From AP-15 sp963781215 (lineage in GTDB: Bacteria; Pseudomonadota; Alphaproteobacteria; ATCC43930; CGMCC-115725): a stretch of DNA of 64,000 bases. Shown piece by piece: positions 8,469 to 17,303 of the stretch. Below the pieces are notes generated by a model. That model searched no databases, was not told the origin of the DNA, and saw only the letters and a list, made by a program, of their open reading frames with translations. Both the position numbers and the translations under genes were made by a program. Position 1 is the first letter of the stretch, and the number at the start of each line of letters is the position of its first letter. The stretch lies in the NCBI GenBank assembly GCA_963781215.1, contig CAWAFE010000056.1, positions 1 through 64,000 of the forward strand. Direction: 5' to 3'.

Positions 8469-9764
8469 CTATTCGGCGGCGGCGAGCAGGGGCGGCTGTT
8501 TGATGTAGCCGTCGGCGAGCCGCCGTCCGGTCGCGCGCATCAGTTTCTTGTCGAGCTCCGGCGTTTTGGCCGGCGGCACACGCACGACCGTATCGTTGCA
8601 GTAGGTCGGGATCACCCCGCCGTCGCGATACAGCCCATCGGGGTCTTTGCCTGCCTTGACCGCACGAATGCCATGCCGGAGTTGGTTGCGGAACATGCTG
8701 ATGCCGCGGTCGGTGGTGGCGAGATGCTCGAGACCGTGGACGGCGACCGGGCGCTGCGACACCTGCGCCTCGAAATCGCCGGGATGCCGCTGGCTTTCTT
8801 CGTAGGTATCCATTCCGAGCTGCCCCGGGAGCATGATGCTGCGGTCGGCCCACCAATCGGGCGTGACGACCCCCTCGGTCTCGCTGACGTGGCGGAATTC
8901 GATCAGCATCGTGTTGGTGTTGTCGAGCGGCACGATCCAGCGGCTCATCATCGGGCCGCTGAACGGGTGCGCGTGATGGCCGGTTTCCCAGATCGGCGCC
9001 ACCTGCTGCAGGTTCGGCAACACATTCTCGACCATCCGCGCCCAGATGTTGTCGCCGACGCGGCGGGTCGCGATGTAGATGATCCCGACCGGGGTCTCGG
9101 CGAACTCCAGCTCTGGCAGGACGCCGAACTCGTCGGTGAACACAGCACCACTGACGATCGTGTGGAGGAACGCCGTATGGACGGCGTCCATTGTGTTTTC
9201 GAGAATTTGCAGCCAGTTGCACGGATAGAAGTATTTCCGGCCGGGGATCATGCGATAGCCGGGCCGGGAATAGCTGTCGTAAGTCGGAAAGACCGGCATC
9301 TCTTCGGGCGGGCCAAGATAGGCGAACACCATGCCGTGCGCCTCGTGCACCGGATAGGCGCCGTGGAACAGCCGGTCCTTCAAGGTGCTGGTCGCTGGCT
9401 CGCCCGGGGTTTCGAGGATCGTGCCGTCGCAGCCGAACAGCCAGCCGTGATAGCAGCAGCGGATGCCCTTCTCGCCGACCAGCCCGAATTCGAGCGAGGT
9501 GCCGCGATGCGGGCAGTGCAATTCCAGAAGCCCGGCCTCGCCGCTGCCGTCGCGGAAGGCGACCAAGTCCTCGCCGAGGATTTTGAGCTTGAGCGGCAGG
9601 TCCTTCAGATCGTCCGAATAGCAGACCGGCTGCCAAAAGCGGCGCATGTATTCCCCGCACGGCGTGTCCGGGCCGACATGGGTGAGCTCGGCATCCTCGG
9701 CCGGAACCCGGCGATGGTGGTAGCCGCTGTAACGCGCCTTCAAGAACGGGGCCCGGGTGACCAT
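8469..9764 (-). CDS. Rieske-type aromatic ring-hydroxylating oxygenase, alpha subunit
   Basis: A 431-residue oxygenase. The Rieske [2Fe-2S] ligands are Cys84-x-His86 and Cys103-x2-His106 (CPHRG and CYHGW). The mononuclear iron site is D193-x2-H196-x4-H201 in the segment ENTMDAVHTAFLH. Such enzymes hydroxylate or demethylate aromatic rings using electrons from a reductase. No reductase gene is seen here; a beta-type subunit is encoded at 13277 on the other strand. The order on this strand is CMD, CMD, Rieske, CMD remnant, cupin. Substrate is not inferable; the subfamily is close to phthalate-type or vanillate-type oxygenases by eye only. Confidence 0.9.
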   Translation of the reverse strand: MVTRAPFLKARYSGYHHRRVPAEDAELTHVGPDTPCGEYMRRFWQPVCYSDDLKDLPLKLKILGEDLVAFRDGSGEAGLLELHCPHRGTSLEFGLVGEKGIRCCYHGWLFGCDGTILETPGEPATSTLKDRLFHGAYPVHEAHGMVFAYLGPPEEMPVFPTYDSYSRPGYRMIPGRKYFYPCNWLQILENTMDAVHTAFLHTIVSGAVFTDEFGVLPELEFAETPVGIIYIATRRVGDNIWARMVENVLPNLQQVAPIWETGHHAHPFSGPMMSRWIVPLDNTNTMLIEFRHVSETEGVVTPDWWADRSIMLPGQLGMDTYEESQRHPGDFEAQVSQRPVAVHGLEHLATTDRGISMFRNQLRHGIRAVKAGKDPDGLYRDGGVIPTYCNDTVVRVPPAKTPELDKKLMRATGRRLADGYIKQPPLLAAAE

Positions 9765-9887
9765 CGATCGCCTCCTCTAGGATTGTCCTGCACGACCACC
9801 TGTTGTTGTTCTTGCGGACTTTCTGCCAGAGCGCGAGAGCCTGCGCAACATGGGTGCTGGAGGTCCGCCGCGGCGGACCTCCCGGGG

Positions 9888-10445
9888 TCAGCGCTGCATG
9901 CCTTCGGCGCCGGCGGGTACGTCGTAGAAGGCCAGTGTCATCGAGACGCTGGTGTAGTGGCCCATCAGGCAGATGACGTCGGTAATGCCGACATGGCCCA
10001 AGGCCGCGACCGCGCGGTCGTAGAGCCCCTTCGACACCCAGCGCGAGTTGGCGAGACACGTCGCCATCTCGTAGACCACCTGCTGGCGGGTGTCGGAGAA
10101 CGAGGTCGGCAGGCCCGAGAGCATCGCCTCGACCTTGTCGGCCGGCAATCCGGCCGCCTTGGCGGCGCGCTCGTGGGCGTTGGTCGGGTAGATCGAACGC
10201 CACTTGCTGTTGATGATGACGACGGCGATCTCGCGCTCGCGCTCGCTCAATGAATAGCCAGTGCGGAAATGCGCGCCGAACGGTCCCACGACCTTCGCCA
10301 GCTTGGGGTTGTGCACCAGGATCTTGTTCGGCCCGCCGAGCGCGCCGCGGGTCTCGATCAGCGAGCGATAGCCTTCCTGCTGCTCCGGCGTCATCCGGTC
10401 GTAGGGGATTTCGGCATAGCGGCCGAAGGTCGGCGTCTCGGGCAT
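9888..10445 (-). CDS. Carboxymuconolactone decarboxylase (CMD) family protein, copy A
   Basis: A 185-residue CMD-fold protein beginning MPETPTFGRYAEIPYDRMTPEQQ. The core helices carry SEREREIAVVIINSKWRS and YPTNAHERAAKAAGL. The AhpD-type CxxC pair is absent, so a peroxidase role is unlikely. The family includes decarboxylases of the protocatechuate pathway and many uncharacterised proteins. It is a tandem duplicate of the gene at 10471 (about four-fifths identical by eye), separated by 25 bases, and transcribed toward the Rieske gene. Confidence 0.85.
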   Translation of the reverse strand: MPETPTFGRYAEIPYDRMTPEQQEGYRSLIETRGALGGPNKILVHNPKLAKVVGPFGAHFRTGYSLSEREREIAVVIINSKWRSIYPTNAHERAAKAAGLPADKVEAMLSGLPTSFSDTRQQVVYEMATCLANSRWVSKGLYDRAVAALGHVGITDVICLMGHYTSVSMTLAFYDVPAGAEGMQR

Positions 10446-10470
10446 TTCGGTTTCCTCCCCAGCTTTGCGG

Positions 10471-11028
10471 TCAGCGGGCCATGCCTTCGGCGCCGGCGGG
10501 GACGTCGTAGAAGGCCAGGGTCATCGACACGCTGCTGTAAAAGCCCATCAGGGTGATCACGTCGGTGATGCCCTCGTGACCGAGTGCGGCGACCGCGCGG
10601 TCGAAAAGCCCCTTCGAGACCCAGCGCGAATTGGCGAGGCACGTCGCCATTTCGTAGACCACCTGCTCGCGCTTGTCGTCGAACGAAGTCGGCAGGCCCG
10701 AGAGCAACGCCTCGACCTTGTCGTTCGGCAATCCGGCCGCCTTGCCGGCGCGCTCATGCGCGTTAGTCGGGTAGGCCGAATGAAACTTGCTGTTGATGAT
10801 GACGACCGCGATCTCGCGTTCACGCTCGCTCAGGGAATAGCCGGTCCGAAAATAGGCGCCCAGCGGCCCCATCACCTTCGCCAGCTTGGGGTTGTGCACA
10901 TAGATCTTGTTCGGGCCGGGGAGCCGGCCGCGGGTCTCGATCAATGTCCGGTAGCCTTCCTGCTGTTCCGGCGTCATCTGGTCATAGGGGATCTCGGCAT
11001 AGCGGCCAAAGGTCGGCGTCTCGGGCAT
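10471..11028 (-). CDS. Carboxymuconolactone decarboxylase (CMD) family protein, copy B
   Basis: A 185-residue paralogue of copy A with the same start (MPETPTFGRYAEIPYDQM) and end (PAGAEGMAR). The frame is open 111 bases further upstream, but ATG 11028 aligns with copy A and has GGAA-rich sequence in front (GAAGAAGGAAACGCCAAG). It is the first gene of the minus-strand cluster and faces the HpaB-type gene across about 140 bp, which should contain both divergent promoters. Confidence 0.87.
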   Translation of the reverse strand: MPETPTFGRYAEIPYDQMTPEQQEGYRTLIETRGRLPGPNKIYVHNPKLAKVMGPLGAYFRTGYSLSEREREIAVVIINSKFHSAYPTNAHERAGKAAGLPNDKVEALLSGLPTSFDDKREQVVYEMATCLANSRWVSKGLFDRAVAALGHEGITDVITLMGFYSSVSMTLAFYDVPAGAEGMAR

Positions 11029-11168
11029 CTTGGCGTTTCCTTCTTCGGGTTGCTTTCCACCGCATCCTGCAACACGCTGCCGGCACTGTCGACCCGCGAC
11101 GGATTGCTGGTTTTCCACCCGGCCTTGGCGTAGTCTCACTCCGGATTCCGCCGTCAGGGAGTGGCGCG

Positions 11169-12629
11169 ATGCCGGCGCGTACCGGAAAGCAATACCTCGC
11201 AGGCCTGCGCGAGCAGGAGCGGGAAGTCTGGCTCGGCGGCGAGCGGGTAAAGGACGTCACCACGCATCCCGGCCTGAAGAACGGGGCTAAGGCCATCGCC
11301 TCGCTCTACGACATGCAATGCGATCCGAAATTGCGCGACCAGATGACCTATGTGTCGCCGACGAGCGGCGACCGGGTGGGGCTCTCCTTCATCATCCCGC
11401 GCACCCGCGAGGACCTCGAGAAGCGCCGCGCCATGATGCTGAACTGGGCGCGGACCACCTGCGGCATGATGGGCCGCTCGCCCGATTTCATGAACGTTAC
11501 CTATTCCGCCTGGGCCGGGGCTGAGGCCTTTTTCGCGCAGGGCAAGCCCGAATACGGCGAGAACATGCGCCGCTATTACGAATACATCCGCGAAAACGAC
11601 CTGACCCTGACCCACTCGCTGATCAACCTGCAGCGCAGCCGCACCGTCTCGGGCGTCTTCAACCTCGAAGAGGGGACGGCACTGCAGGTCGTGCGCGAGA
11701 CCGATGCCGGCATTATCGTGCGCGGCGCGCGGATCCTGGCGACCCTGGGGCCGCTCGCCGACGAGATCGGGGTCTATTCGCCGCGCATGGGTCGGCACAC
11801 CGAGAGCCATAGCCCGTTCGCGCTGAGCTTTGCCATCCCGTGCGGCGCCAAAGGACTCGAATTCCTCTGCCGCGAGAGCTTCGATCTCGGCCGCTCGCAT
11901 TTCGACCATCCGCTGGGCTCGCGCTTCGAGGAGATGGATTGCGTCGTCTTTTTCGACGACGTGCTGGTGCCGTGGGAGCGGGTGTTCCTGCTGGGCGATG
12001 TCGACATGCTCAACCGCACCGCCGCCGTCACCCATTCCTCGGCGCATTCGGCGCATCAGGGTGCGGTCAAGAACCTCGCCAAATGCGAGTTCGTGCTCGG
12101 CGTGGCGCTGCTGATGACGCAGACCTTGGGCAATTCCCATCTGCCGCATGTCGAGGAGCGGATCGGCGAGTTGATGCTCTACGCGCAGATGACCCGCGCT
12201 TGCATGCGCGCCGCCGAGGCCGACGCCACGCTAGACGAGTGGGGGGTCATGACCCCCGACCAGCTGATGGTCGAGAGTCCGCGCAATCTATTCATGAACG
12301 CCTATCCGCGGATGATCGAGATCATTCAGCTGTTGGGCTCGAGCAGCTTTCTGATCGCGCCGACCGAGGCCGATTTCCGCGGGCCGCTGGGGGCCGATAT
12401 CGAGCAATACCTGGCGACCGACAACACCAGCGCCAAGGAGCGGGTGCGGCTCTTCCGTCTCGCCTGGGACCTCGCCGGCAGCGCCTTCGCCGGCCGCCAG
12501 GTGCTCTATGAACGCTTCTTCGCCAGCGACCCCTTGACCAGGGCGCGCGCGATCGCGTCGATCTACCCGAAAAAGGAAGTGATGGACCGCGTCCTGGAAT
12601 TTCTCGGGCGCGAAGACGACAACTCATGA
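11169..12629 (+). CDS. 4-hydroxyphenylacetate 3-monooxygenase family oxygenase (HpaB-like)
   Basis: A 486-residue protein of the FADH2-using HpaB/PvcC hydroxylase family. It has the N-terminal signature KQYLAGLREQEREVWLGGER, a central segment NVTYSAWAGAEAFFAQGKPE, and FAIPCGAKGLEFLCRESF. The family ortho-hydroxylates phenols with reduced flavin from a separate reductase. ATG 11169 follows AGGGAG; the open frame upstream to 10944 overlaps the opposite CMD gene and is spurious. It leads an apparent operon with VOC, ring-hydroxylase beta and aldolase genes, so ring hydroxylation followed by cleavage is the likely theme. Confidence 0.88.
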   Translation: MPARTGKQYLAGLREQEREVWLGGERVKDVTTHPGLKNGAKAIASLYDMQCDPKLRDQMTYVSPTSGDRVGLSFIIPRTREDLEKRRAMMLNWARTTCGMMGRSPDFMNVTYSAWAGAEAFFAQGKPEYGENMRRYYEYIRENDLTLTHSLINLQRSRTVSGVFNLEEGTALQVVRETDAGIIVRGARILATLGPLADEIGVYSPRMGRHTESHSPFALSFAIPCGAKGLEFLCRESFDLGRSHFDHPLGSRFEEMDCVVFFDDVLVPWERVFLLGDVDMLNRTAAVTHSSAHSAHQGAVKNLAKCEFVLGVALLMTQTLGNSHLPHVEERIGELMLYAQMTRACMRAAEADATLDEWGVMTPDQLMVESPRNLFMNAYPRMIEIIQLLGSSSFLIAPTEADFRGPLGADIEQYLATDNTSAKERVRLFRLAWDLAGSAFAGRQVLYERFFASDPLTRARAIASIYPKKEVMDRVLEFLGREDDNS

Positions 12630-12642
12630 CGGAGGATGACAG

Positions 12643-13143
12643 ATGACCGTAAAGCCGAAATATCTGGGGCACGTCAATGTGTTTGTGCGCGACGCCGAGC
12701 GCTCGAAGAAATGGTACGAGGACGTGCTCGGCCTGCACACCTACGAGTACCGCCCGGGCTGGGCCGCTTTCATGTCGGCCGACCGCGAGCAATCGCACGA
12801 GGTGGCGCTGATGCAATTGGGGCCGAACGCTCCATTGCAGGAGAAAGGCCAGGTCGGCCTCAACCATATGGCCTGGCGCCTCGACAGCCTCGACGATCTG
12901 AAGGAATTCTATCAGCATCTCAAAGAAATAAATGTTCCGATCGGCCGGGTCGCCGATCACGGCATCTCGCTGGGCATCTACCTGAAGGACCCCGACGGCA
13001 ACGGCGTCGAGGTCTATTACGAGATGCCGCGCGCCGAATGGCCGCGCGAGGACCATGTCTTCACCCGCGAACTGATGGGCGATGGCCGCTTCCCCGGCCC
13101 ATGGGACGTGGAGCTCGAAGCTCAGCGCGCCGCCGCGCAGTAG
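12643..13143 (+). CDS. VOC superfamily protein (extradiol dioxygenase or glyoxalase-like)
   Basis: A 166-residue single VOC unit: GHVNVFVRDAERSKKWYEDVLG at the start gives the first metal His (His10), NHMAWR the second, and DPDGNGVEVYYE the acidic ligand. It starts 13 bases after the HpaB-like stop with GGAGG in front. Small VOC proteins of this kind include catechol extradiol dioxygenase relatives; placed after a phenol hydroxylase, ring opening is a reasonable guess. Other VOC activities such as isomerase or thiol transferase cannot be excluded. Confidence 0.85.
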   Translation: MTVKPKYLGHVNVFVRDAERSKKWYEDVLGLHTYEYRPGWAAFMSADREQSHEVALMQLGPNAPLQEKGQVGLNHMAWRLDSLDDLKEFYQHLKEINVPIGRVADHGISLGIYLKDPDGNGVEVYYEMPRAEWPREDHVFTRELMGDGRFPGPWDVELEAQRAAAQ

Positions 13144-13187
13144 CACCCACCGTTCTCGTGTTGCTGGGCTCGCAATCCTCTTCGTCG

Positions 13188-13258
13188 TTCCCGCGAAAGC
13201 GGGAACCCAGGGGCGGCGACGCCCGGCAGGATACCCAGGGCCCCCGCTTTCGCGGGGG
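13188..13258. repeat. Two palindromes of the intergenic repeat class inside the operon
   Basis: TTCCCGC-GAAA-GCGGGAA (13188-13205) and CCCCCGC-TTTC-GCGGGGG (13241-13258) form two strong hairpins in the 133-bp gap between the VOC gene and the beta-subunit gene. The first is the common TTCCCGCGAAAGCGGGAA repeat of many proteobacteria. The second ends only 18 bases before the next start codon. Confidence 0.75.
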
Positions 13259-13276
13259 CGACGGCTCGGTCTGCGG

Positions 13277-13819
13277 ATGAATACGACCGAACAACTGACC
13301 CGCCTGCTGCTGAAGCAGGAGATCGAGGATTTCCTCTACCACGAGGCCGATCTGCTCGACGAGCGGCGCTATGAGGATTGGCTGGCGCTGGTCGCCGAAG
13401 ACGTCCGCTACTGGATGCCGATGCGGCGCAACGTCAAGGTCGGCGAGGCGGAGCGCGAATTCACCCGCGCCGACCATGACATCAACTGGTTCGATGAAGG
13501 CAAGGACACGCTGACCCGGCGGGTGCGGCAGATCCAGACCGGGATCCATTGGGCCGAGGAGCCCGTTTCCCGCATCTCGCACATGATCTCCAATGTCCAG
13601 TTGATAGAGGTGAGCCCGTCGCCTGCCGCGCCGGCCGAGGTCGCCACCAAATGCCGGTTTCTGATCTACCGCAACCGGGTCGAGACCGAGACCGATATCC
13701 TGGTGGGCAAGCGCGAGGACCGGTTGCGCCGGGTGGGCGACAGCTGGCAGATCGCGCGGCGCAAGATCATCCTCGACCAGAACGTGTTGATGGCCAAGAA
13801 CCTGACGTTCTTCTTTTGA
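13277..13819 (+). CDS. Aromatic ring-hydroxylating dioxygenase, beta subunit
   Basis: A 180-residue protein of the NTF2-like ring-hydroxylase beta family: LLLKQEIEDFLYHEADLLDE followed by YEDWLALVAEDVRYWMP and a C-terminal RRKIILDQNVLMAKNLTFFF. It would form a hetero-oligomer with an alpha subunit, most simply the Rieske protein at 8469, although alpha and beta are in opposite operons here. ATG 13277 is chosen from the family start; the longer open frame runs through the palindromic repeat. There is no good ribosome binding site, so the hairpins upstream may affect its translation. Confidence 0.87.
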   Translation: MNTTEQLTRLLLKQEIEDFLYHEADLLDERRYEDWLALVAEDVRYWMPMRRNVKVGEAEREFTRADHDINWFDEGKDTLTRRVRQIQTGIHWAEEPVSRISHMISNVQLIEVSPSPAAPAEVATKCRFLIYRNRVETETDILVGKREDRLRRVGDSWQIARRKIILDQNVLMAKNLTFFF

Positions 13820-13887
13820 CCGGCGGGGTCGATCGCCCGCCGCCGGGCGCGGTTTCCCCAGCGCATCGGCCCGAACCTGAGGAGGCG

Positions 13888-14790
13888 ATGATGGCGAATG
13901 ACAAGATGATGGCGCAAATGTCCGGCAAGGACGGCTTTATCGCGGCACTCGACCAGAGCGGCGGGTCGTCGCCGGGCGCCTTGCGCCTCTACGGCATCCC
14001 CGACACCGCCTACACCGACGACCAGCAAAAGATGTTTCGGCTGATCCACGAGATGCGGGTGCGCATCATGACCGCCCCCGCCTTTACCGGCGACAAGGTC
14101 ATCGGGACAATCCTGTTCGAGGGCACCATGGACGGCGAGGTGCGCGGCAAGCCGACCCCGTCCTATCTGTGGGAAGACCGCGTCGTCGTGCCGTTTGTCA
14201 AGGTTGACCGCGGGCTCGAAGCGGAGAAGGACGGCGTCCAGCTGATGCGCCCGATGCCGCAGCTCGATCAATTGTGCGAGCGCGCGGCAAAGCTCGGCGT
14301 TTTCGGCACCAAGATGCGCTCAGTGATCAATCTCGCCAACAAGGACGGCATCGCCGCGATCGCCGCACAGCAGTTCGAGTTCGGCGACCAGATCGCCCGG
14401 CACGGGCTGATGCCGATCCTCGAGCCCGAGGTGTCGATCAAGAGCCCCGACAAGAAGGGGGCCGAGGCGATCCTGCTCGACGAATTGAAAAAACGCACCG
14501 ACGCCTTGCCGGCGGGCCGTCAGGTCATGTTCAAATTGACCCTGCCCGATGTCGTCGACCTCTACGCGCCGCTCGTCAACCACCCGCGCTGCGCCCGGGT
14601 CGTGGCGCTCTCGGGCGGCTATACGCGCGCCGACGCCTGCCAGCGCCTCGCCGCCAACCACGGCATGATCGCCAGCTTCTCGCGCGCCCTCGTCCAGGAT
14701 CTCCGCGTGTCGATGAGCGACGCCGAATTCGAGGGGGCCCTCGCCACCTCGATCGACGCGATCTACCGCGCCTCCGCCCACAAGACCTGA
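13888..14790 (+). CDS. fda: Fructose-bisphosphate aldolase, class I
   Basis: A 300-residue class I aldolase of the small bacterial Fda type. It has KDGFIAALDQSGGSSPGAL at the N terminus, the GTILFEGTMDGEV and GTKMRSVI blocks, and the VMFKLTLPD segment that should carry the Schiff-base lysine. It cleaves fructose 1,6-bisphosphate to two trioses in glycolysis and gluconeogenesis. Two ATGs (13888, 13891) follow GAGGAGGCG. It closes the plus-strand gene run; whether it really belongs to the aromatic operon or only follows it is unclear. Confidence 0.92.
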   Translation: MMANDKMMAQMSGKDGFIAALDQSGGSSPGALRLYGIPDTAYTDDQQKMFRLIHEMRVRIMTAPAFTGDKVIGTILFEGTMDGEVRGKPTPSYLWEDRVVVPFVKVDRGLEAEKDGVQLMRPMPQLDQLCERAAKLGVFGTKMRSVINLANKDGIAAIAAQQFEFGDQIARHGLMPILEPEVSIKSPDKKGAEAILLDELKKRTDALPAGRQVMFKLTLPDVVDLYAPLVNHPRCARVVALSGGYTRADACQRLAANHGMIASFSRALVQDLRVSMSDAEFEGALATSIDAIYRASAHKT

Positions 14791-15049
14791 CGCCGCGGGG
14801 AGCGGGACAAGAGCCCACAGCTGGCAACCTCCCGCCCCCGCCCGCAAGAGGCGGCGACCCATTGCACACCGGCCGCAGCGAGCGTGGCGCATAAGGTCGA
14901 TTACAGGAATTGACAACTAACGGTTGCAGCATGCTCGAAGTCGCGTAACCGATGTTCTGGAAAATCGGCGCGCATCGGGCTCGATTCTGGGAAGCCACCG
15001 CCGAAGGTTAAGGATCAAGGGCCGGGGGCGGCCCTTCACGGCCATCGTC
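14791..15049. other. Non-coding stretch after the aldolase
   Basis: Together with the promoter and leader to 15142 this is a gap of about 350 bp. Base composition falls in its second half, which is where the transferred low-GC block begins. I see no convincing gene or terminator. Confidence 0.5.
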
Positions 15050-15078
15050 TTGACAGAATGGCCTGGTAGGGTGCTACA
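15050..15078 (+). promoter_or_regulatory. Putative sigma-70 promoter of the TIGR04255 gene
   Basis: TTGACA at 15050-15055, a 17-bp spacer, then GCTACA at 15073-15078, 65 bp before the ATG at 15143. Spacing and -35 box are ideal; the -10 box resembles those used in rhizobia. Confidence 0.6.
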
Positions 15079-15236
15079 GATGATGAAGCGTTCTTCAACC
15101 AGCGGCAGTCTATTCTGAAATCGAGCGGCACTAGCGAGCGCCATGCAGGCCAAATCCCTTCCAGAGAGGATCGATCCCGACGCCATCCTTGAGGCATTGG
15201 TCGAGTTCCGTTTTGAACACGCGGAATTGCCGGAAG

Positions 15237-16325
15237 CTATAGTTGGCCGACTATTGGACGCACCGCTCTGGAGTGATTATTCACAAGTGCGATTTGAGGT
15301 GGACCCCATCCGTTGGACAGGAAACGGGGCGAGCTAAGAGAACTCCCACCGGTTGCAACTCCCCCTACCCGTACGAAGGGGGCAACGAAACTGGATAGCA
15401 CGTTCTGAATGTCGATTAAATCCCTTTGTTGCTGATGTGGTGCCTGTGGGGATGTGGTCAACGCGCTTGCGTTGTCCACATGTCCACAGGTCGGTGTGCT
15501 CTCAAACATTTCCCGTGGCGTTCGGTAGCCGAGGGCCTGGTGCAGGCGTGCATCGTTGTAGAAGGCAAGCCACCCACTGATGCCACGGCGCGCCTCGCCA
15601 ACCGACGCGTAGGCTTTGATGAACACCTCCTCGTATTTCAGGCTGCGCCACAGGCGTTCGATGAAGATGTTGTCGAGAAACCTCCCCTTGCCGTCCATGC
15701 TGATGCGCACACCGCGGCCCGCCAGTTCGTCAATGAAATCCCCGCTGGTGAACTGCACCCCCTGATCGGTGTTGAATATCTCCGGCTGTCCGTATCGATC
15801 CAGTGCGTCCTGCAACGCCTCGACACAGAACGCCATGTCCAGCCCGATCGATATTCGCCATGCCAGAACACGTCGGCTGAACCAGTCCATCACCGCAACC
15901 AGATACACAAAGCCTTTCGACAGCGGGATGTATGTGATGTCCGCGCACCACACCTGGTTCGGCCGGTCGATGACGAGATCTCGCAAAAGATAAGGGTACA
16001 CCTTGTGTTCCGGGTGACGCCGGCTGGTGTTCGGCTTCTGGTAGATCGCCTCAAGCCCCATCAGACGCATCAGCCGGCGCACGCGTTTGCGGTTCACCGC
16101 CTCACCTTCCCGTCGCAGAACCGAAACCATGCGGCGTGATCCGTAGAATGGTGTCGCCAGATACTGCTCGTCCAGCCGACGCATCAGACGCAGATCGTCC
16201 TCGCTCGCCGGCGCAGCTCGGTAATACAGCGTCGATCGCGCAACCTTCAGCAGCCGGCACTGTGCCACGATCGACAGATCAGCGTCGGACCTGTCGACCA
16301 GCGACAGCCGCGTGATCGGGTTCAT
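15237..16325 (-). CDS. IS3-family transposase OrfB (DDE integrase domain)
   Basis: A 362-residue frame with an N-terminal helical domain (LKVARSTLYYR), then the rve integrase core with D129 (WCADITY), D187 (NTDQGVQF) and E223 (IFIERLWRSLKYE), a DD(35)E spacing. It catalyses cut and strand transfer, normally as an OrfAB fusion made by frameshifting. The frame has no stop inside the element: it runs through the left inverted repeat (FLSNGWGPPQ) and ends 20 codons into the interrupted TIGR04255 gene at 15237. The catalytic core looks intact. Confidence 0.9.
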   Translation of the reverse strand: MNPITRLSLVDRSDADLSIVAQCRLLKVARSTLYYRAAPASEDDLRLMRRLDEQYLATPFYGSRRMVSVLRREGEAVNRKRVRRLMRLMGLEAIYQKPNTSRRHPEHKVYPYLLRDLVIDRPNQVWCADITYIPLSKGFVYLVAVMDWFSRRVLAWRISIGLDMAFCVEALQDALDRYGQPEIFNTDQGVQFTSGDFIDELAGRGVRISMDGKGRFLDNIFIERLWRSLKYEEVFIKAYASVGEARRGISGWLAFYNDARLHQALGYRTPREMFESTPTCGHVDNASALTTSPQAPHQQQRDLIDIQNVLSSFVAPFVRVGGVATGGSSLSSPRFLSNGWGPPQIALVNNHSRAVRPIVGQL

Positions 16326-16692
16326 GGACCAGACCTTTTGCGAAAAAAATCGCGCTCGACCGCCAGCTCGCCGATCTTCTCATACAGCTTCGCCAGTCGC
16401 GCCTCATCCGCGGCGGCACCCTCGGATCCACCGGCCTTCCCTCGGGCGAACAGCGAGCCAACCCCCTCGATCAGCGTCTTCTTCCACGCATGGATCTGGC
16501 TGGCATGCACCCCATAGCGGCTCGACAGCTCCGCCACCGTGCCGTCCTCTCGCACCGCCGCCAAGGCAACCTTCGCCTTGAATTCAACGCTGTGCTTCTT
16601 GCGAACATTCGCCATCTGTCACCCCTGGTCGCGGCCGTTTTAGGGGCGAGAGTCTCTCCTAGCCAACTGTCCAGGTTTCGGGGACCACCTCA
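15295..16692 (-). mobile_element. IS3-family insertion sequence with 3-bp target duplication
   Basis: The element is 1398 bp long. The left end reads TGAGGTGGACCCC and the right end, on the other strand, TGAGGTGGTCCCC; both inverted repeats continue imperfectly to a TGGACAG block. ATT flanks each end (15292-15294 and 16693-16695), the 3-bp duplication expected for many IS3 elements. It encodes OrfA and OrfB on the minus strand with an ATGA overlap. Confidence 0.9.
16322..16615 (-). CDS. IS3-family transposase OrfA (helix-turn-helix)
   Basis: A 97-residue protein with an HTH_Tnp_1 domain (KKHSVEFKAKVALAAVRED, then SSRYGVHASQIHAWKK) and a C-terminal leucine-rich helix, as in IS3 OrfA proteins that bind the inverted repeats. 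Its stop overlaps the OrfB start (ATGA). A run of seven T in the coding strand (complement of 16343-16349) near its end is a possible slippery site for the usual -1 frameshift. Confidence 0.88.
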   Translation of the reverse strand: MANVRKKHSVEFKAKVALAAVREDGTVAELSSRYGVHASQIHAWKKTLIEGVGSLFARGKAGGSEGAAADEARLAKLYEKIGELAVERDFFRKRSGP

Positions 16693-17303
16693 ATTACCGA
16701 CGGCCGATATTCCTCAACCAATTAGGGAGAACGATCCGAATTTAAGATATTTGCCGATCATAGAGCTTCGGAAAAACGACACAACTAGGACAGCCAAAGT
16801 TGGCGGTCATGTGTTCTCATATCACGTTTTGCCGCCGTACCCTGGATGGACGGCGTTTCGACAGGAAATAGAGACTGTACTTGCTACAATCGTAGAAAAA
16901 TTAAAGTCGGCAGATTTTTCACGCCTTGGCTTCCGCTACATAAATGTATTTCGCCCGGATCAACACCACGTCTCCGGTTTGTCCGATACCAATATAACTA
17001 TATCGGTTGGCAATGAACGACTAACCGAATCCGTAAACTTAGGTTATCAAAAATCAGTAGAAACCAATCACACAGTCACCGTAAAAATAGCCACTCCGGA
17101 GTTCGTTATTGGTAACGTGCAACCCGGCTTTTCGCTTCTCTGTGATATCGACGTAGCAACTAAACGTGACATTTACGTTTCTGGGTTAGAAGCTACAACT
17201 AGTTGGGTAAAGGACGCTCACGACTTGGAGAAACAAGAATTTTTCAAAATACTTCGTGAGGAAATCACGATGCAGCTAACTGTAAAAACTGCAGGAGAGA
17301 ACG

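Noticed and set aside
8392..10203. 603-codon minus-strand frame spanning the Rieske and CMD genes
   Set aside because: It runs in the wrong frame through both real genes and has an Arg-rich non-protein composition.
7560..13260. CRISPR array
   Set aside because: The palindromic repeats here are isolated intergenic units without regular spacing or spacers. No direct-repeat array was seen anywhere in the window.
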